This document shows, piece after piece, positions 53,231 to 64,000 of a stretch of DNA of 64,000 bases. Position 1 is the stretch's first letter. Each line of letters starts with the position of its first letter. The DNA is from Azadirachta indica (Eukaryota; Streptophyta; Magnoliopsida; Sapindales; Meliaceae): NCBI GenBank assembly GCA_022749755.1, contig CM040444.1, forward strand, positions 4,095,009 through 4,159,008, given 5' to 3'. The notes beneath the pieces are model-generated. The model saw only the letters and a list, made by a program, of their open reading frames with translations, did no database searches and was not told the origin of the DNA. Both the position numbers and the translations under genes were made by a program.

Positions 53231-54835
53231 CATGAAGATAGGAGAAATAGAAAAGACACACCAAGGCTAACACAAAGAAGAGATAGAGATTTTCAGTGGC
53301 CATAATGTGATGAAAGACCTAAGCATAAAAGAGATCATGATTTTCAACGTCTATGATGTAATGGAAAGTCTGAACAACCCAAATAGTTACCTCTGTCACT
53401 TAAGAAAGAAATAAAAAGATTTGTTTAAGTACAAGACAGAAGAAGGTTTGTTGAACTAAACACCCCATTCTCAAAAATTAACGAGGAAATCAAAGACTTG
53501 GATTGTTATTAGGACCACGCTCATTGAGATCTAGTTCAAATAGTTGCTTTAAGAATAGAAGTTGTACTTTCCACCAATATCATAGGCATTCCACAAATCG
53601 ATATTTAGATTTGAGAGAGCAAGAGGAGATCTTTGTTTGTAATAATTACTTGGATCATTAAATGGCCAAATAGCGAAAAAGACGAGAAAACTCAAAACAA
53701 AGAAAACCTGGGATGGAAGATTCAATTCAAAGGAGTTTAATGATCTTAAAAGGACCGATGATGGCAAGTAGCTCTCACAATGCAAGGAAAAACTATTCAA
53801 AAATATTTCTTGCCAAATCCAATAGTGGGTCAACATATTATGAATGTTAGAGTTAAAAAGAAACCACGGTCGACAACAATTTCAATCATGTTTATTAATG
53901 AATATGAGATGAGAGTGAGTTATTCTCATGAAATCATTATGACGCGTTAGTAATAACATTGGAAGTGGGATCATCGAAGGTCAACAAAATATTGGTAAAT
54001 GTTGAGAGTTCAGCTGACATCATATTTAAAGATATATTAGATTCCTTAAATATTGAAAACATGAGAATGGGACCCATAGATACAACATTGTATGGGCTTA
54101 CTGAGTCTTATATTCTTCCTTTGAGTTCAGTTTAATTACCATTGACTATGAGAGACAAATCTTATCAAAAGACCATAATGATATAATTTCAAGTTGTGGA
54201 TTTAAAAATATTGTATTCAATGATCTTGAAAAGACTTTTAGTAAGGAAAACAAAAGCAATGGAATGTATACATTACATGAAGCTCAAGTTCTGAGCAGGC
54301 AAAGGAATTGAAGTGGTCAGAGGTGACTAGAGAGAAGTTGGAACATATTTTGCAATATCTTCAAAGAGATCATGTTGCATTATACCAAAACAAAAGGGAG
54401 ATACGGACAAAGAGAATGCTGAACAAGAGAAGATAATAGAGAAGCTTAGTAAGAAAACATGTCAAGAGGAGATGAGGCCAACAGTTGAACTGGCGGAGAA
54501 ATTATAATCAGTGATTCTTGATTTGGTAAGATCAAATCGTGTAATTAAGAGTGGCTTTAATTTACCTGAGTTGGAAAAAAAGAGGCTTACTAATTTTTTG
54601 AGGGAGTATATAGATGTATTTGCATGATTGCATTAGGACATGCTAGATATTGATTCAAGGGTGATTTACCATTGCCTTGCAACCAATCCAACTTTTAAAG
54701 TTGTTACACAAAAGCGAAGGGTGTTCAATCAAAAAAAGAGATGAGTGATTAGGATGGAGGTAAATAAATTGATAAATGTTGGATTCATCAAAAATGTATT
54801 ATACAGATTTGGGGACTTAGATGTTATTATCCTAT
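53231..54835 (+). pseudogene. Ty3-gypsy retrotransposon remnant (protease and start of RT)
   Basis: On the plus strand, ALVITLEVGSSKVNKILVN then VESSADIIFKDILDSLNIEN (near 53945-54060) matches the gag-protease region. There the active site normally reads DTGSS; here it is NVESS, so the aspartate and glycine are lost. It continues with GPIDTTLYGLTESYILPL. At 54540-54760, GFNLPELEKKRLTNFLREY, DVFA, VIYHCLATNPTFKVVTQKRR and EVNKLINVGFIKNV match the region leading into reverse transcriptase. Stops and frameshifts are frequent. The part before 53900 is a possible gag relic. No LTRs are visible. Confidence 0.8.
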
Positions 54836-54868
54836 TTTATAATGTTAGGGGCCGTACAGATAATTGAA

Positions 54869-55328
54869 AGCCCAATTAAGAAAAAGGAGCCCACTCGAAG
54901 CCCAATTAGAGAAATCTTGCCCAGTTAAAAACAAAAAATAAAAAATCCCTCGCAGCCCAAGATTCTAAGTCGGTTTCCAACTTGACCCAAAATGAAAGAT
55001 TCGTAATCCGCTCGAATTCTCATTTTTGGCTCCTTACAAAAACCCTAGTTCCCTGCACTTATCTTTGTATATTCACTGTCAGTCTCTCTGGGCTCTCAGG
55101 AGAACGCTCGCCCTCAATAGGTTTTCTTTCTCGTTCTAAATGAATTCATTTCTTAAAAGCAGTCTCCGATTTTAATTTGTTTGAAATGAATGCTTCCTTC
55201 AAGAAATCTGTTTTCTCTTTTTCCGCTTTGTTTTGATTTGATTTGATAAGCTTTTGTTGATATTGCGTTTGTGTTTTGTGCAGATCTGAAATCTGAGCGA
55301 AACGTTTCTCCGCTAAGCCATGGCTTTG
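54869..55328 (+). promoter_or_regulatory. eEF1B-gamma gene 2 promoter, leader and 5'UTR intron
   Basis: AGCCCA (site II, reverse complement TGGGCT) occurs four times: 54869-54874, 54888-54893, 54899-54904 and 54954-54959. Gene 1 shows two copies. The telo-box AAACCCTAG is at 55040-55048. The UTR intron is 55121-55283 (ATAG|GTTTTC...GTGCAG), with the start codon 37 bp after it. The extra site II copies suggest that gene 2 is the stronger of the pair, an inference only. Confidence 0.8.
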
Positions 55329-58131
55329 GTGAGATTCGTGCCTTTGCAATTTCCGCAGTTTCATTTTTAGTTCATTCATTTTTTAAAAAAATTTAATTTA
55401 TGAAATTTGAAATTTTTGAACCGATCGGTTCTCTATTAGTGTAGAATTGTGGCATTTTTATGTGCTAATAGTTGAATGTAGGTTGATTCGTTGGTTTTAT
55501 TTCGATTGCATGTCAAAGAGATAATTTTTCTTTTTTTTCAAAAACTTATTTGATGCTTGGCGATTTTCAATTAACTGCTCAGAGAGAGAGTGCAAAAAAT
55601 AAGGGCTTGTATTTAATTTTTGATTTCATTATGGGATTGTTTTGGGTTAAAAATAATGGAGTTCAGAATTCGTTTTTCTGATTTATGTGACAGTATGTTG
55701 ACAGTAAATGAATTATTATTTTCAGTTCTGTGGTTACTCAACCTATTTATAATAAGCATTTCTATCCATTGTGTAGGTATTGCATGCTGGAAAGGGAAAT
55801 AAAAATGCATTCAAGGCACTCATTGCTGCTGAGTACAGCGGCGTGCAAGTCAAGCTGGTTGAGAATTTTGAGATGGGTGTTACAAATAAAACCCCCGAGT
55901 TTCTAAAGATGAACCCTATGGGGAAGGTAAATATTTATGAGAGAAAAATATTTGCTGTCCACAATTTGTTTTTTTAAAATTTTGTGTTTGAAATAATTTT
56001 TGAGTACTATGTTCATATGTTTAGGTTCCTGTGTTGGAGACACCTGAGGGTCCTGTTTTTGAAAGCAATGCTATTGCCCGTTATGGTAAGATCCCATATT
56101 CTCTGTACCCTCTCTGGCTTATGTGTTAGGTGCCCATTTGATGGCCATATTTGAAGTGCTCTGTGGAGGCTTAAAACTATGTTGGGTTAGTTGTAGTCAT
56201 ACCAGAATGAGCCAAGCACAATATAATGTTGAACCTTGATACGTCTTAATGTAACATAGAATGAAACATGAAAAATGATATGACATAAATGATATGACAT
56301 GGCCCGGTACAATTGAATACGAACACTCCTTATATGGTTATGTCTGTGTCTTTCAGCCCTGTTGAGCAGGGGATTGATTTAAGATTATTATTTAGCACTA
56401 TGGTTTAATCTTTATTTTTTTGGTGGTTGCAGTTACCCGCTTGAAGGCTGATAATCCCCTCTTTGGCTCTTCTCTGTTCGATTATGTATGATTTCTTATT
56501 GCTTGTGCCCTGTTGGCTTAACATTAGCTCTTTCCTCTAAAGCTTATTAGCTTTGCGTAAAGTTATTCTTAAGCTGTTGTTTTTGTTTTCTTTAGGCTCA
56601 TGTTGAGCAGTGGATTGATTTCGCTTCCATGGAGGTTGATGCTAATATCTCAACATGGCTTTATCCAAGATTTGGATATCGTGTTTTCCTTCCTCCGGTG
56701 AGCTATTCTCCACTTTTTGTTTTCGCAAATGCTTGTCATGTTCTTGTTTTCTCTTTTCTCTAGTTGAATCAATGACTTGATATTATGCATTTACTTGTTT
56801 GGTATTTTGACTGATTCTGGTATTTTTTTTTTTCACTTAAATGAAAATTTTCTTTTCCATTCCTTTTTCTTGGAAAGAAAGATTCTTTGTTGCACATATA
56901 TGGTAACATAGGATTAAATATTAGGCCCCCCATGTTTGGCATTTGTTGCTGTCTCTTCTACGATTGAGTGAATAACATTTCAAGCTTTTTAGCTAGAGAG
57001 AAAGTCAAATATTTGTACTTGCAAGTGTTCAAATAGACTTTTCTATTATGAAATATTTTATTTTTCTTTTAGTTTCTGTTTCTGTTTAGGTAGGATTAGG
57101 GTGGGGTGGTAAGTTGAGAAAGAAAAGGTGAAAATATTAATATTTGTTTATGAACTTTATTTTGTTTTGCATTAAGGCTGAGGAAGCTGCAATTGCTGCA
57201 CTGAAGAGAGCATTGGGTGCTTTGAACTCTCATTTGGCTTCAAACACATACTTGGTTGGGCACTCTGTCACCCTGGCTGACATCATCATGACATGCAATT
57301 TATATTTGGGATTTGGTCGCATCATGACTAAGGCTTTCACCTCTGAGTTCCCCCATGTAGAGAGATACTTTTGGACCTTGGTCAACCAACCAAAGTTTAA
57401 GAAGATTTTGGGTGATGTAAAGCAAGCTGAATCTGTCCCAGCTGTTCAGTCTGCAAAGAAGCCTGCCCAACCAAAGAAAGAAGCACCAAAACCCAAGGAG
57501 GATACAAAGAAAGAAGCACCAAAGCCCAAAGCTGAAGCTGCCGAAGAGGAGGAAGCACCAAAGCCCAAAGCAAAGAATCCTCTGGATTTGCTGCCCCCAA
57601 GTAAGATGATTCTCGACGACTGGAAGAGGCTTTACTCCAACACCAAGAGCAACTTCCGTGAAGTTGCTATTAAAGGTATCCTTTCAACCCAAATGTGCTT
57701 AAAAGGATATAACTAGCAGATTGTACTTATTCATGGCATCCTGTCTTGTAGGATTCTGGGACATGTATGATCCTGAGGGTTACTCACTGTGGTTCTGTGA
57801 TTACAAATACAATAATGAGAACACCGTATCATTTGTCACTCTGAACAAGGTTAGTGGGTTCCTTCAGAGAATGGATCTGGCTCGCAAGTATGCATTTGGA
57901 AAGATGCTGATCATTGGCTCCGAGCCTCCATTCGAGGTGAAGGGTCTGTGGCTGTTCCGCGGTAAAGAAATTCCTCAATTTGTCATTGATGAGTGCTATG
58001 ACATGGAATTGTATGACTGGCAGAAGGTTGACATCTCTGACGAAGAGCAGAAGGAACGCGTGAATCAGATGATTGAAGATCACGAGCCTTTTGAGGGTAA
58101 GCCTCTTTTGGATGCCAAGTGCTTCAAGTGA
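55320..58131 (+). CDS. Translation elongation factor eEF1B gamma subunit, gene 2 (canonical)
   Basis: Same role and architecture as gene 1. Coding exons are 55320-55328, 55777-55926, 56025-56085, 56433-56485, 56596-56697, 57177-57675 and 57752-58131, 417 residues, every exon identical in length to its partner. The N-terminus MALVLHAGKGNKNAFKAL matches what I know of plant eEF1B-gamma, so this is the conserved copy. The GST-N and GST-C-like region is followed by the charged linker (KKEAPKPKED, EAAEEEEAPKPKAK) and the EF1G domain (GFWDMYDPEGYSLWFCDYKY, FGKMLIIGSEPPFEVKGLWL). The GST-like half normally binds eEF1B-beta and anchors the complex. Introns also align with gene 1, and the last intron is nearly identical. 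It lies 3.8 kb downstream of gene 1 in the same orientation, with a gypsy remnant between. Confidence 0.97.
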
Positions 58132-59739
58132 TTAAATCTTAATTGCTATCTAGCTACAACAGTGGTTGGCATGGTTTGTTTTTGATTTTCGAGTTTACAA
58201 ACAGCCGGATGTCTAGCATTTTGTGGTTCAGTGATGATAGTTAAGTTATATAATCTATCAGCATTTTTGAATTTTGATTATTTTGAGCATCTTGTAATGC
58301 TAAACTACAACTTTGTTACAATCACACTTTTACATTTTGGTGAAAACAGTATTTAATACCTTAATAGCATTATTGTGGTTTCTTTAGAAATTTTGAGGTA
58401 ATTTGCCATTTAATTTACAATTATATCCTTGGCCTTCTCGTTTATTTAGCAAAAATTGGATATTTTGTAGCAGTTTTGTAAATGATAATTTTATTTATTA
58501 GCTATTATAAAATTAATAAAGTATTTTAAATCATTAGTCATTATAAATATAATTAATTTATTTGAATTGCGACAGCTGAATGTTTGAAATATAATCTACG
58601 TTAATTTACTAATTTATTAACTAAATACTAATATTATTAATACATGTTGCAGTTATTTTTGTTTCATTTCACTTATTTGAATAATATATGATAATAAAAG
58701 AAAAGAATAAAACACTCTTTCTTTCAATTGTAGTTTAATTAATATCTTATATAATCAAGATAATTTTTTTAGTCTTAAATTTTATATATTAATTGTTATC
58801 TAAAATTCTGGAAATTATAAAATTATAATTTTATAATAATTTTAAATTAATAATTTTTCTCTCTTCTTCTCTTGTTTCTCCTATTTTTTATTTCTTCCTC
58901 ACTATTCTATTTTTCTTTTTTCCTTTTTCCTTTTTCTTTTCTTCTCTTTCCCTCCTTTCTACGTCAACAACTTGATTGTTAAAAATAAGTTTAAAAAAAA
59001 AACTCAAAATACAGTAGTGAAATTAAATCCAACCAATTTCATAATCTCTAATAATAAAACAATTTCTTTAAACAAAAATAAAAGTTTTAAAAATATTTTT
59101 TTGTATAATAATTAACAAATTGAAAAATAAAAAAATGTTCTGGCTAAAAATTTTTAAACTTTGTGTACAGCTGAAAATTTTACATCATATTTATATTATT
59201 GTATGGTATTTACTTCTTTAAAATTAAGGATAAATTATATATTTAACTAATTGTATATCTTTTACTTTGTATATAAATTTTATATTATATTTTTTTTGTA
59301 TATTGCTTTACGTATATCAACAAATAAAGATGTTTAAAAAAAAAAAATAAAACTATAAATATAAATATAAGTTTACTCCAATATCTCAATATTATAATTT
59401 AAATCATAATTAAAGATACTCATTTGTTTGTTTGTTTGTTTAAAATAAAAATAAATATTTTAAAATAAAAATCAAAGCTTAACCAGCAAAGAAATATGTT
59501 TAAAATAATCTATTTATCTCTTCATAATTCATACAAATAAAATGAATTAACTTAGTTCTCATGCATTTCTATTGGGTCACACATGTTAGATCTTTTTTTC
59601 CTTTTCTTCGAATTTACCATGATGTGAAACCAATAGTACAATTATTTAACTAAAATATTAATAAAAGTTTTTAGTGGCTGTTTGAAAAAGATTGTATCAA
59701 TCTACTTTTTAATATTATGAATTACGATCAAATTGTTAT

Positions 59740-60260
59740 TTGTTTTTTTTTAAGACTCTTGATGTAAAAAATTATTGTTAAGACAGTGTCCTTAAACTAC
59801 AATTAAAATAATAATAATAACAATAATAATAACAATATTTTGTTTTTTACTTTATTTATTAGTCAATATTTGACAAATATTTAGGATTAATTTAAAATTT
59901 TGAGAGAAATTCAAACACGAAATGTTCTCAGCTACTCTAATAAGTTCTCATCAATTAAGACTAGACCAAATATATATTTATATGATTAAATTAATCTATA
60001 TATTTGTACATAATAGTTATTTTTCATACAAATAGAATTAATTATTGTCAACATACTTTTAAGACCTTGATATAAAAAATTATTAGTAACATGTGTCTGT
60101 AAACTATAATTAAGACTTTTTTTTTGGTTAGTTTATTTATTAGCCAACATTTGATAACTATTTAGGATTTAATATTTAGAGATAGACTGAAACAAAAGAT
60201 ATGTGTTCTAAGCTACTTAAATTAATTAAATTCTCATTAATTAAAACTAGACCAACTATG
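59740..60260. repeat. Tandem duplication, units of about 0.3 kb
   Basis: 59740-59970 (AAGACTCTTGATGTAAAAAA, TTTATTTATTAGTCAATATT, TCATCAATTAAGACTAGACC) recurs at 60055-60260 (AAGACCTTGATATAAAAAAT, TTTATTTATTAGCCAACATT, TCATTAATTAAAACTAGACC). The two are diverged, and no frame is conserved. Confidence 0.7.
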
Positions 60261-61384
60261 CCTTTGAAAATAGAAGTAATCTCATCATTTTCTTATTATA
60301 TTTTTTTGCAATTTCAATAAAATTTTCTCATATATACATATAAATAATATTAATTAAATTTGAGTAGCAATATAATAGAATTGTTATTTATGTTTGATTG
60401 TTATATACAACTTATGGACTCCCATAAGATCATTAAAATTTAAAATAGAACCATCAAAATAAAATAATGTCACTATATATATATATATCAGCCTTAATTT
60501 ATATTGCAAAGACACTTTTAATAATTATTGTTACAAGAAAAGAAAATTGACGTAGAAAGTATATTAAAAAATTCAAATAATAAGTAAATTAGAGAAACGA
60601 AGTACTATACATTTTAAAAAGAAACTCATAATTAGACAAGAGTTAAATAAAATATAATAAATATTATAAATATTAATTTAATTAATATAAGTTTTTCAGG
60701 TAATACAAATGTAATTTATTAATTAAAATGTAATGTAGTCATATCTCTCAGCCTAAATTTTGCATGCTAATTTAATTTAATAAAATGATATAACTTTCAG
60801 TCTATTCTTGATACAACTTTTTCTTAACTTTAAAACTCTAAAAAGACATTTTATTGGTGAAACATAAAACGTCGTGATAAGTTATTGATTAACTTATATA
60901 TATAATATTTATAATATAATTATTGTAATTAAATATCAATAACAGTTTTGTCGAAGCCAAAATCTTAAATATAGATTAACTCCAATATCTCATACTATAA
61001 TTTAGTAGATATTTTTTCTTCTTTTTTTATATTCAAATAATCATATTTTTTTGTTACTTATCTAGATAAGCATATTTTTTAATGTAGCAAAATCTTAATA
61101 AGTAGCTTTGGCGTAATTAAAATTTTTCATTGATGCATATGCATATACATAATTTATACAAATAAAATTAAATAATGTCTCATACATGAATTTGAGTCAC
61201 ATGTTAGAGATTGATTTTTTAGTTCTCTTTAGAATGAATGCATGAATAATCTTTAGAAAAATGAAATGGAAGAGAACTTTTCACATTCTTTCTATCCATT
61301 CTTGGGGTGGAATTTCAATTTCAGTTTTTTTTTTTTATTGAATTGAACCAAATTGATTTAAGTTTCATTCACAAACATAGGAAT

Positions 61385-63160
61385 TGAAATAAAATGAACT
61401 TTAAATTTCTACTAACATGGTTGCATTTTTTTTTAAAAATTTAAAAACAACATCATCACTTTGATTACAAATTTCATATTATCTTAAAAAAATTAAACTT
61501 ATGACGTGATACTAGTCATACATTATTTTTTTTTTGGTCGTACTTTTATGTACGTTTTGAAGTCATTATTTTCCATGTGATGAATAACAACAAATTACTA
61601 GAGTAATATTGATTTTATTTTTTTATATATCAACTAAGACTATCTTTTTTTGTTGCATAAGTTTATAAACACTTATCATTAAAAATAAGTTATGTATTTT
61701 CTTAATTATAATCAGTTTGATTTAATGCATGGATGTCTTTCAAATACTTCTAAAGACTATAAATTAATTATCCAAAATCAATTAAAATGTATTATTTCCA
61801 TTTCAAATATTACCATTACCAATAATGTCACTTTTTGCACTTACATCTTAACGAAAAGACATCAAACATCACCGTAGAAATTATCAAAATTAATTAAAAA
61901 TTTTAAATCATTATTTGTATTATTCATTATTTCTCTTGGTTTTTAATTGTTTTTCGTTCATCCCTTCTGCTTGTTTTAATTGCAATATTCTTATAAATCA
62001 TCAATGTTTCTTGAATTGATTATCAACCCGCTAATCTCGCATTGATCATGTTCTAATTAATTTCTTTTATTGTAAATCAATCATTAATTTTCGAATTAAT
62101 CCATGTTTAATTATCCAAACATATGCACGCATGATCTAATTAATTTCAGTAGTTTTTTTAGGAATATTTCAATGTTTTTATCTATAATGTTGGTGATATA
62201 TATATATATATATTTGTAAGAATAAGAATTATTTATTCCAAATATAAATTTGACATACTTTAATCCTTCTAAACAAGTTTTGATGATTTATGAATTCTAA
62301 CACAATTTTTAGATTCTTTTACATCTAAACATTACATTGAACATTTTTTCTGTTAATATTTAAATTTTTTGTCGAAATTTAAATATTTAATTTTTAACCA
62401 ATCAACTCAATCTTTATTGTGGTTGATTAATTAAAATTTTCCTAACATAACTGCAATTTTTTTTAATTTAAAAACAGCATCATCACTCTAACTAGAATTT
62501 AAAATTAGTTCTTTCAACTTTTTGAGATTATTAGTTCTATTAAATTTAATTTAGAAAACTCCTCTGCATAAAATACAATGTCCATTACTCATATTATCTG
62601 TATTAATTAGAATTTTTTATTATATTTTCAAAATATTTAATACCAATATTTAGTTGAGGAGATTTGGCATTATGTAATACAAGAGTTACAATCATATGAT
62701 TTTGTTTGACATACTTTTTTTAATTTTGTTAATATGTTAATTTTTTTTTTTTTGGTTGCATAAGAGTTTATAAACAGTTATGATTAACAATAAGTTATCT
62801 ATTTCCATACTTATTAATTAGTTTAATTTTATTGAATAGATGTATTTGAAATATTTATATTACAATTTATTCTTTATTGTAAATATTACTAAACATTATC
62901 AATCATATCAATTTTGGAACTCACATTTTCATGCCGGCTTGTCTGTCCCTTACTGAAATTGATTGAAAATATTAAATAATTATTTTTATTATTATTAAAA
63001 AAAAAGTGTCTTAATAAACCTATGTTGATTCATTGTTTCACTTGCTTTTTAATCGTTTTTTATTATCCATCCATCCTGCTTGTTTCAAGTCATTAATTTT
63101 CATGAATTAATTATCATTTTCTCTATTGGACATCAATTTTAATCTGATATCTACAAAAAT
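61385..63160. repeat. Diverged tandem duplication, period about 1.05-1.1 kb
   Basis: Landmarks recur in order: AAAAACAACATCATCACTTT (61444) and AAAAACAGCATCATCACTCT (62471); GCATAAGTTTATAAACACTT (61656) and GCATAAGAGTTTATAAACAG (62759); TTTTTAATTGTTTTTCGTTC (61941) and TTTTTAATCGTTTTTTATTA (63046). Each is followed by CATCC and CTGCTTGTTT. Fragments of the same unit recur near 61250 and 63490 (AGAGAACTTTT). This is an old local duplication without coding content. Confidence 0.65.
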
Positions 63161-64000
63161 TCTCAGCATTATTCTTTTGTCATAAAAATTTTCCTGTGTG
63201 ATTAATTATATATCCAAACAGAAATATGATCTCCCATATGTTTCTATTAGTCGAGGATATGCATGACCTTATACATGGTATAAATAAGTTATTTAAATGA
63301 TTTAATTCAATTTAACCTTATTAAGAGTAACCAGATTTTAAAATATATATTTTATCATAATTTCAAGAGAATTAATATTTTGTAGTGAAAGTCACACTCC
63401 ATACAGTTGCTTAGAAAACTATACTTATTATAAACCTCATCAAATTATCGCCATGAACAAATAAATTAAATTTGATAAATTGGAAAAAAAATATTAAATG
63501 AAAGAGAACTTTTAGCATTATTTCTCTCAATTCTTGTGGGAGTCTTGGTTTTGGATTGGGTTTTTAAAAATTTATTTAAACCAATTTTAAAATTTGGTTC
63601 ACAAATAAAAGAATTGAAATAAATTGAGACTTAGAAAATGAACGCACCGAATCAATAATAAATCTGTTTGGTTTAGTTTTAATATTTATATTTGATTCAA
63701 ATTAATCATATTATGCCCAAGTTTATCTAAAAATATTTAAAAATTTATATTTATCCCAAAATTAATTGAAAATTATCAATAATTATTTGTATTATTATTC
63801 TTAATATTTATTTTCTGTTTAGACCCCTTAATTTTTATTTTATTTGCATTTAAAAGCCCTAACTTTCAAAGTTTTACTTTCAGTCAGTCCTCAACCACTA
63901 CAATTCAGAAACTTTATTTAAACGTGCATGGGACTATACAGTGCATATTATATTAATAGATCTTTTCCGTCCATTGTAATTGTTTCCTTTGTGTGGCTAC

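Larger units (their letters stand above)
58132..64000. other. AT-rich gene-free right flank with old tandem duplications
   Basis: After the 3' flank of gene 2 no coding region is visible. Repeats are listed separately. Pyrimidine tracts (58855-58960) and (TA)n runs (60473-60489, 62197-62213) are present. Confidence 0.6.

Overview
This is a strongly AT-rich stretch of nuclear DNA from a flowering plant, most likely a eudicot. The evidence is multi-exon genes with short GT..AG introns, 5'UTR introns, telo-box/site II promoters of the type found on plant translation genes, a 12-oxophytodienoate reductase (OPR)-type flavoenzyme, NAC-domain genes, Ty1-copia and Ty3-gypsy remnants, MITEs and a tRNA-related SINE. 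I cannot name the species from the sequence. A woody eudicot such as Citrus is only a guess.

Layout. 1-28.3 kb is gene-poor. It holds a small family of an unrecognised plant membrane protein, about 160-190 residues with a tiny first exon: a frameshifted copy at 3 kb (-), a probably intact copy at 9 kb (-) with an odd splice donor, an orphan first exon at 12.7 kb (-), and the best copy at 27.6-28.2 kb (+). A segmental duplication links 1.9-5.3 kb to 11.8-13.9 kb. A degraded copia element carrying a nested MITE lies at 5.2-6.0 kb, and two foldback (Mutator-like) elements lie at 14.0-14.7 and 18.4-19.5 kb. A complete SINE with 16-bp target duplications sits at 24.8-25.1 kb.

30-44 kb is the OPR neighbourhood. 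One apparently complete five-exon OPR gene (39.5-42.5 kb, -) is surrounded by three partial same-strand copies: exons 3-4 at 23 kb, exon 5 plus 3' flank at 30-31.6 kb, and exon 1 at 43.9 kb. Between them lie two highly diverged NAC-domain genes (33.6-34.2 kb, +; 36.0-36.65 kb, -) and a scrap of a dynamin-related protein 2 gene. The plus-strand NAC gene sits directly behind a third copy of the promoter, 5'UTR, UTR intron and start codon of the eEF1B-gamma genes.

48-58 kb carries a tandem pair of eEF1B-gamma (translation elongation factor 1-gamma) genes, each with seven coding exons and 417 codons. Their C-terminal halves are almost identical, while their N-terminal GST-like halves have diverged. 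A Ty3-gypsy remnant separates them. From 58.2 kb to the end I see no genes, only AT-rich sequence with old tandem duplications.

Functionally the window has two ordinary jobs, translation elongation (eEF1B-gamma) and oxylipin/enone reduction (OPR). Its main interest is how duplication has shuffled pieces of these genes. Exon boundaries were assigned by eye from reading-frame continuity, splice consensus and comparison between copies in the window. Identity figures are hand counts.
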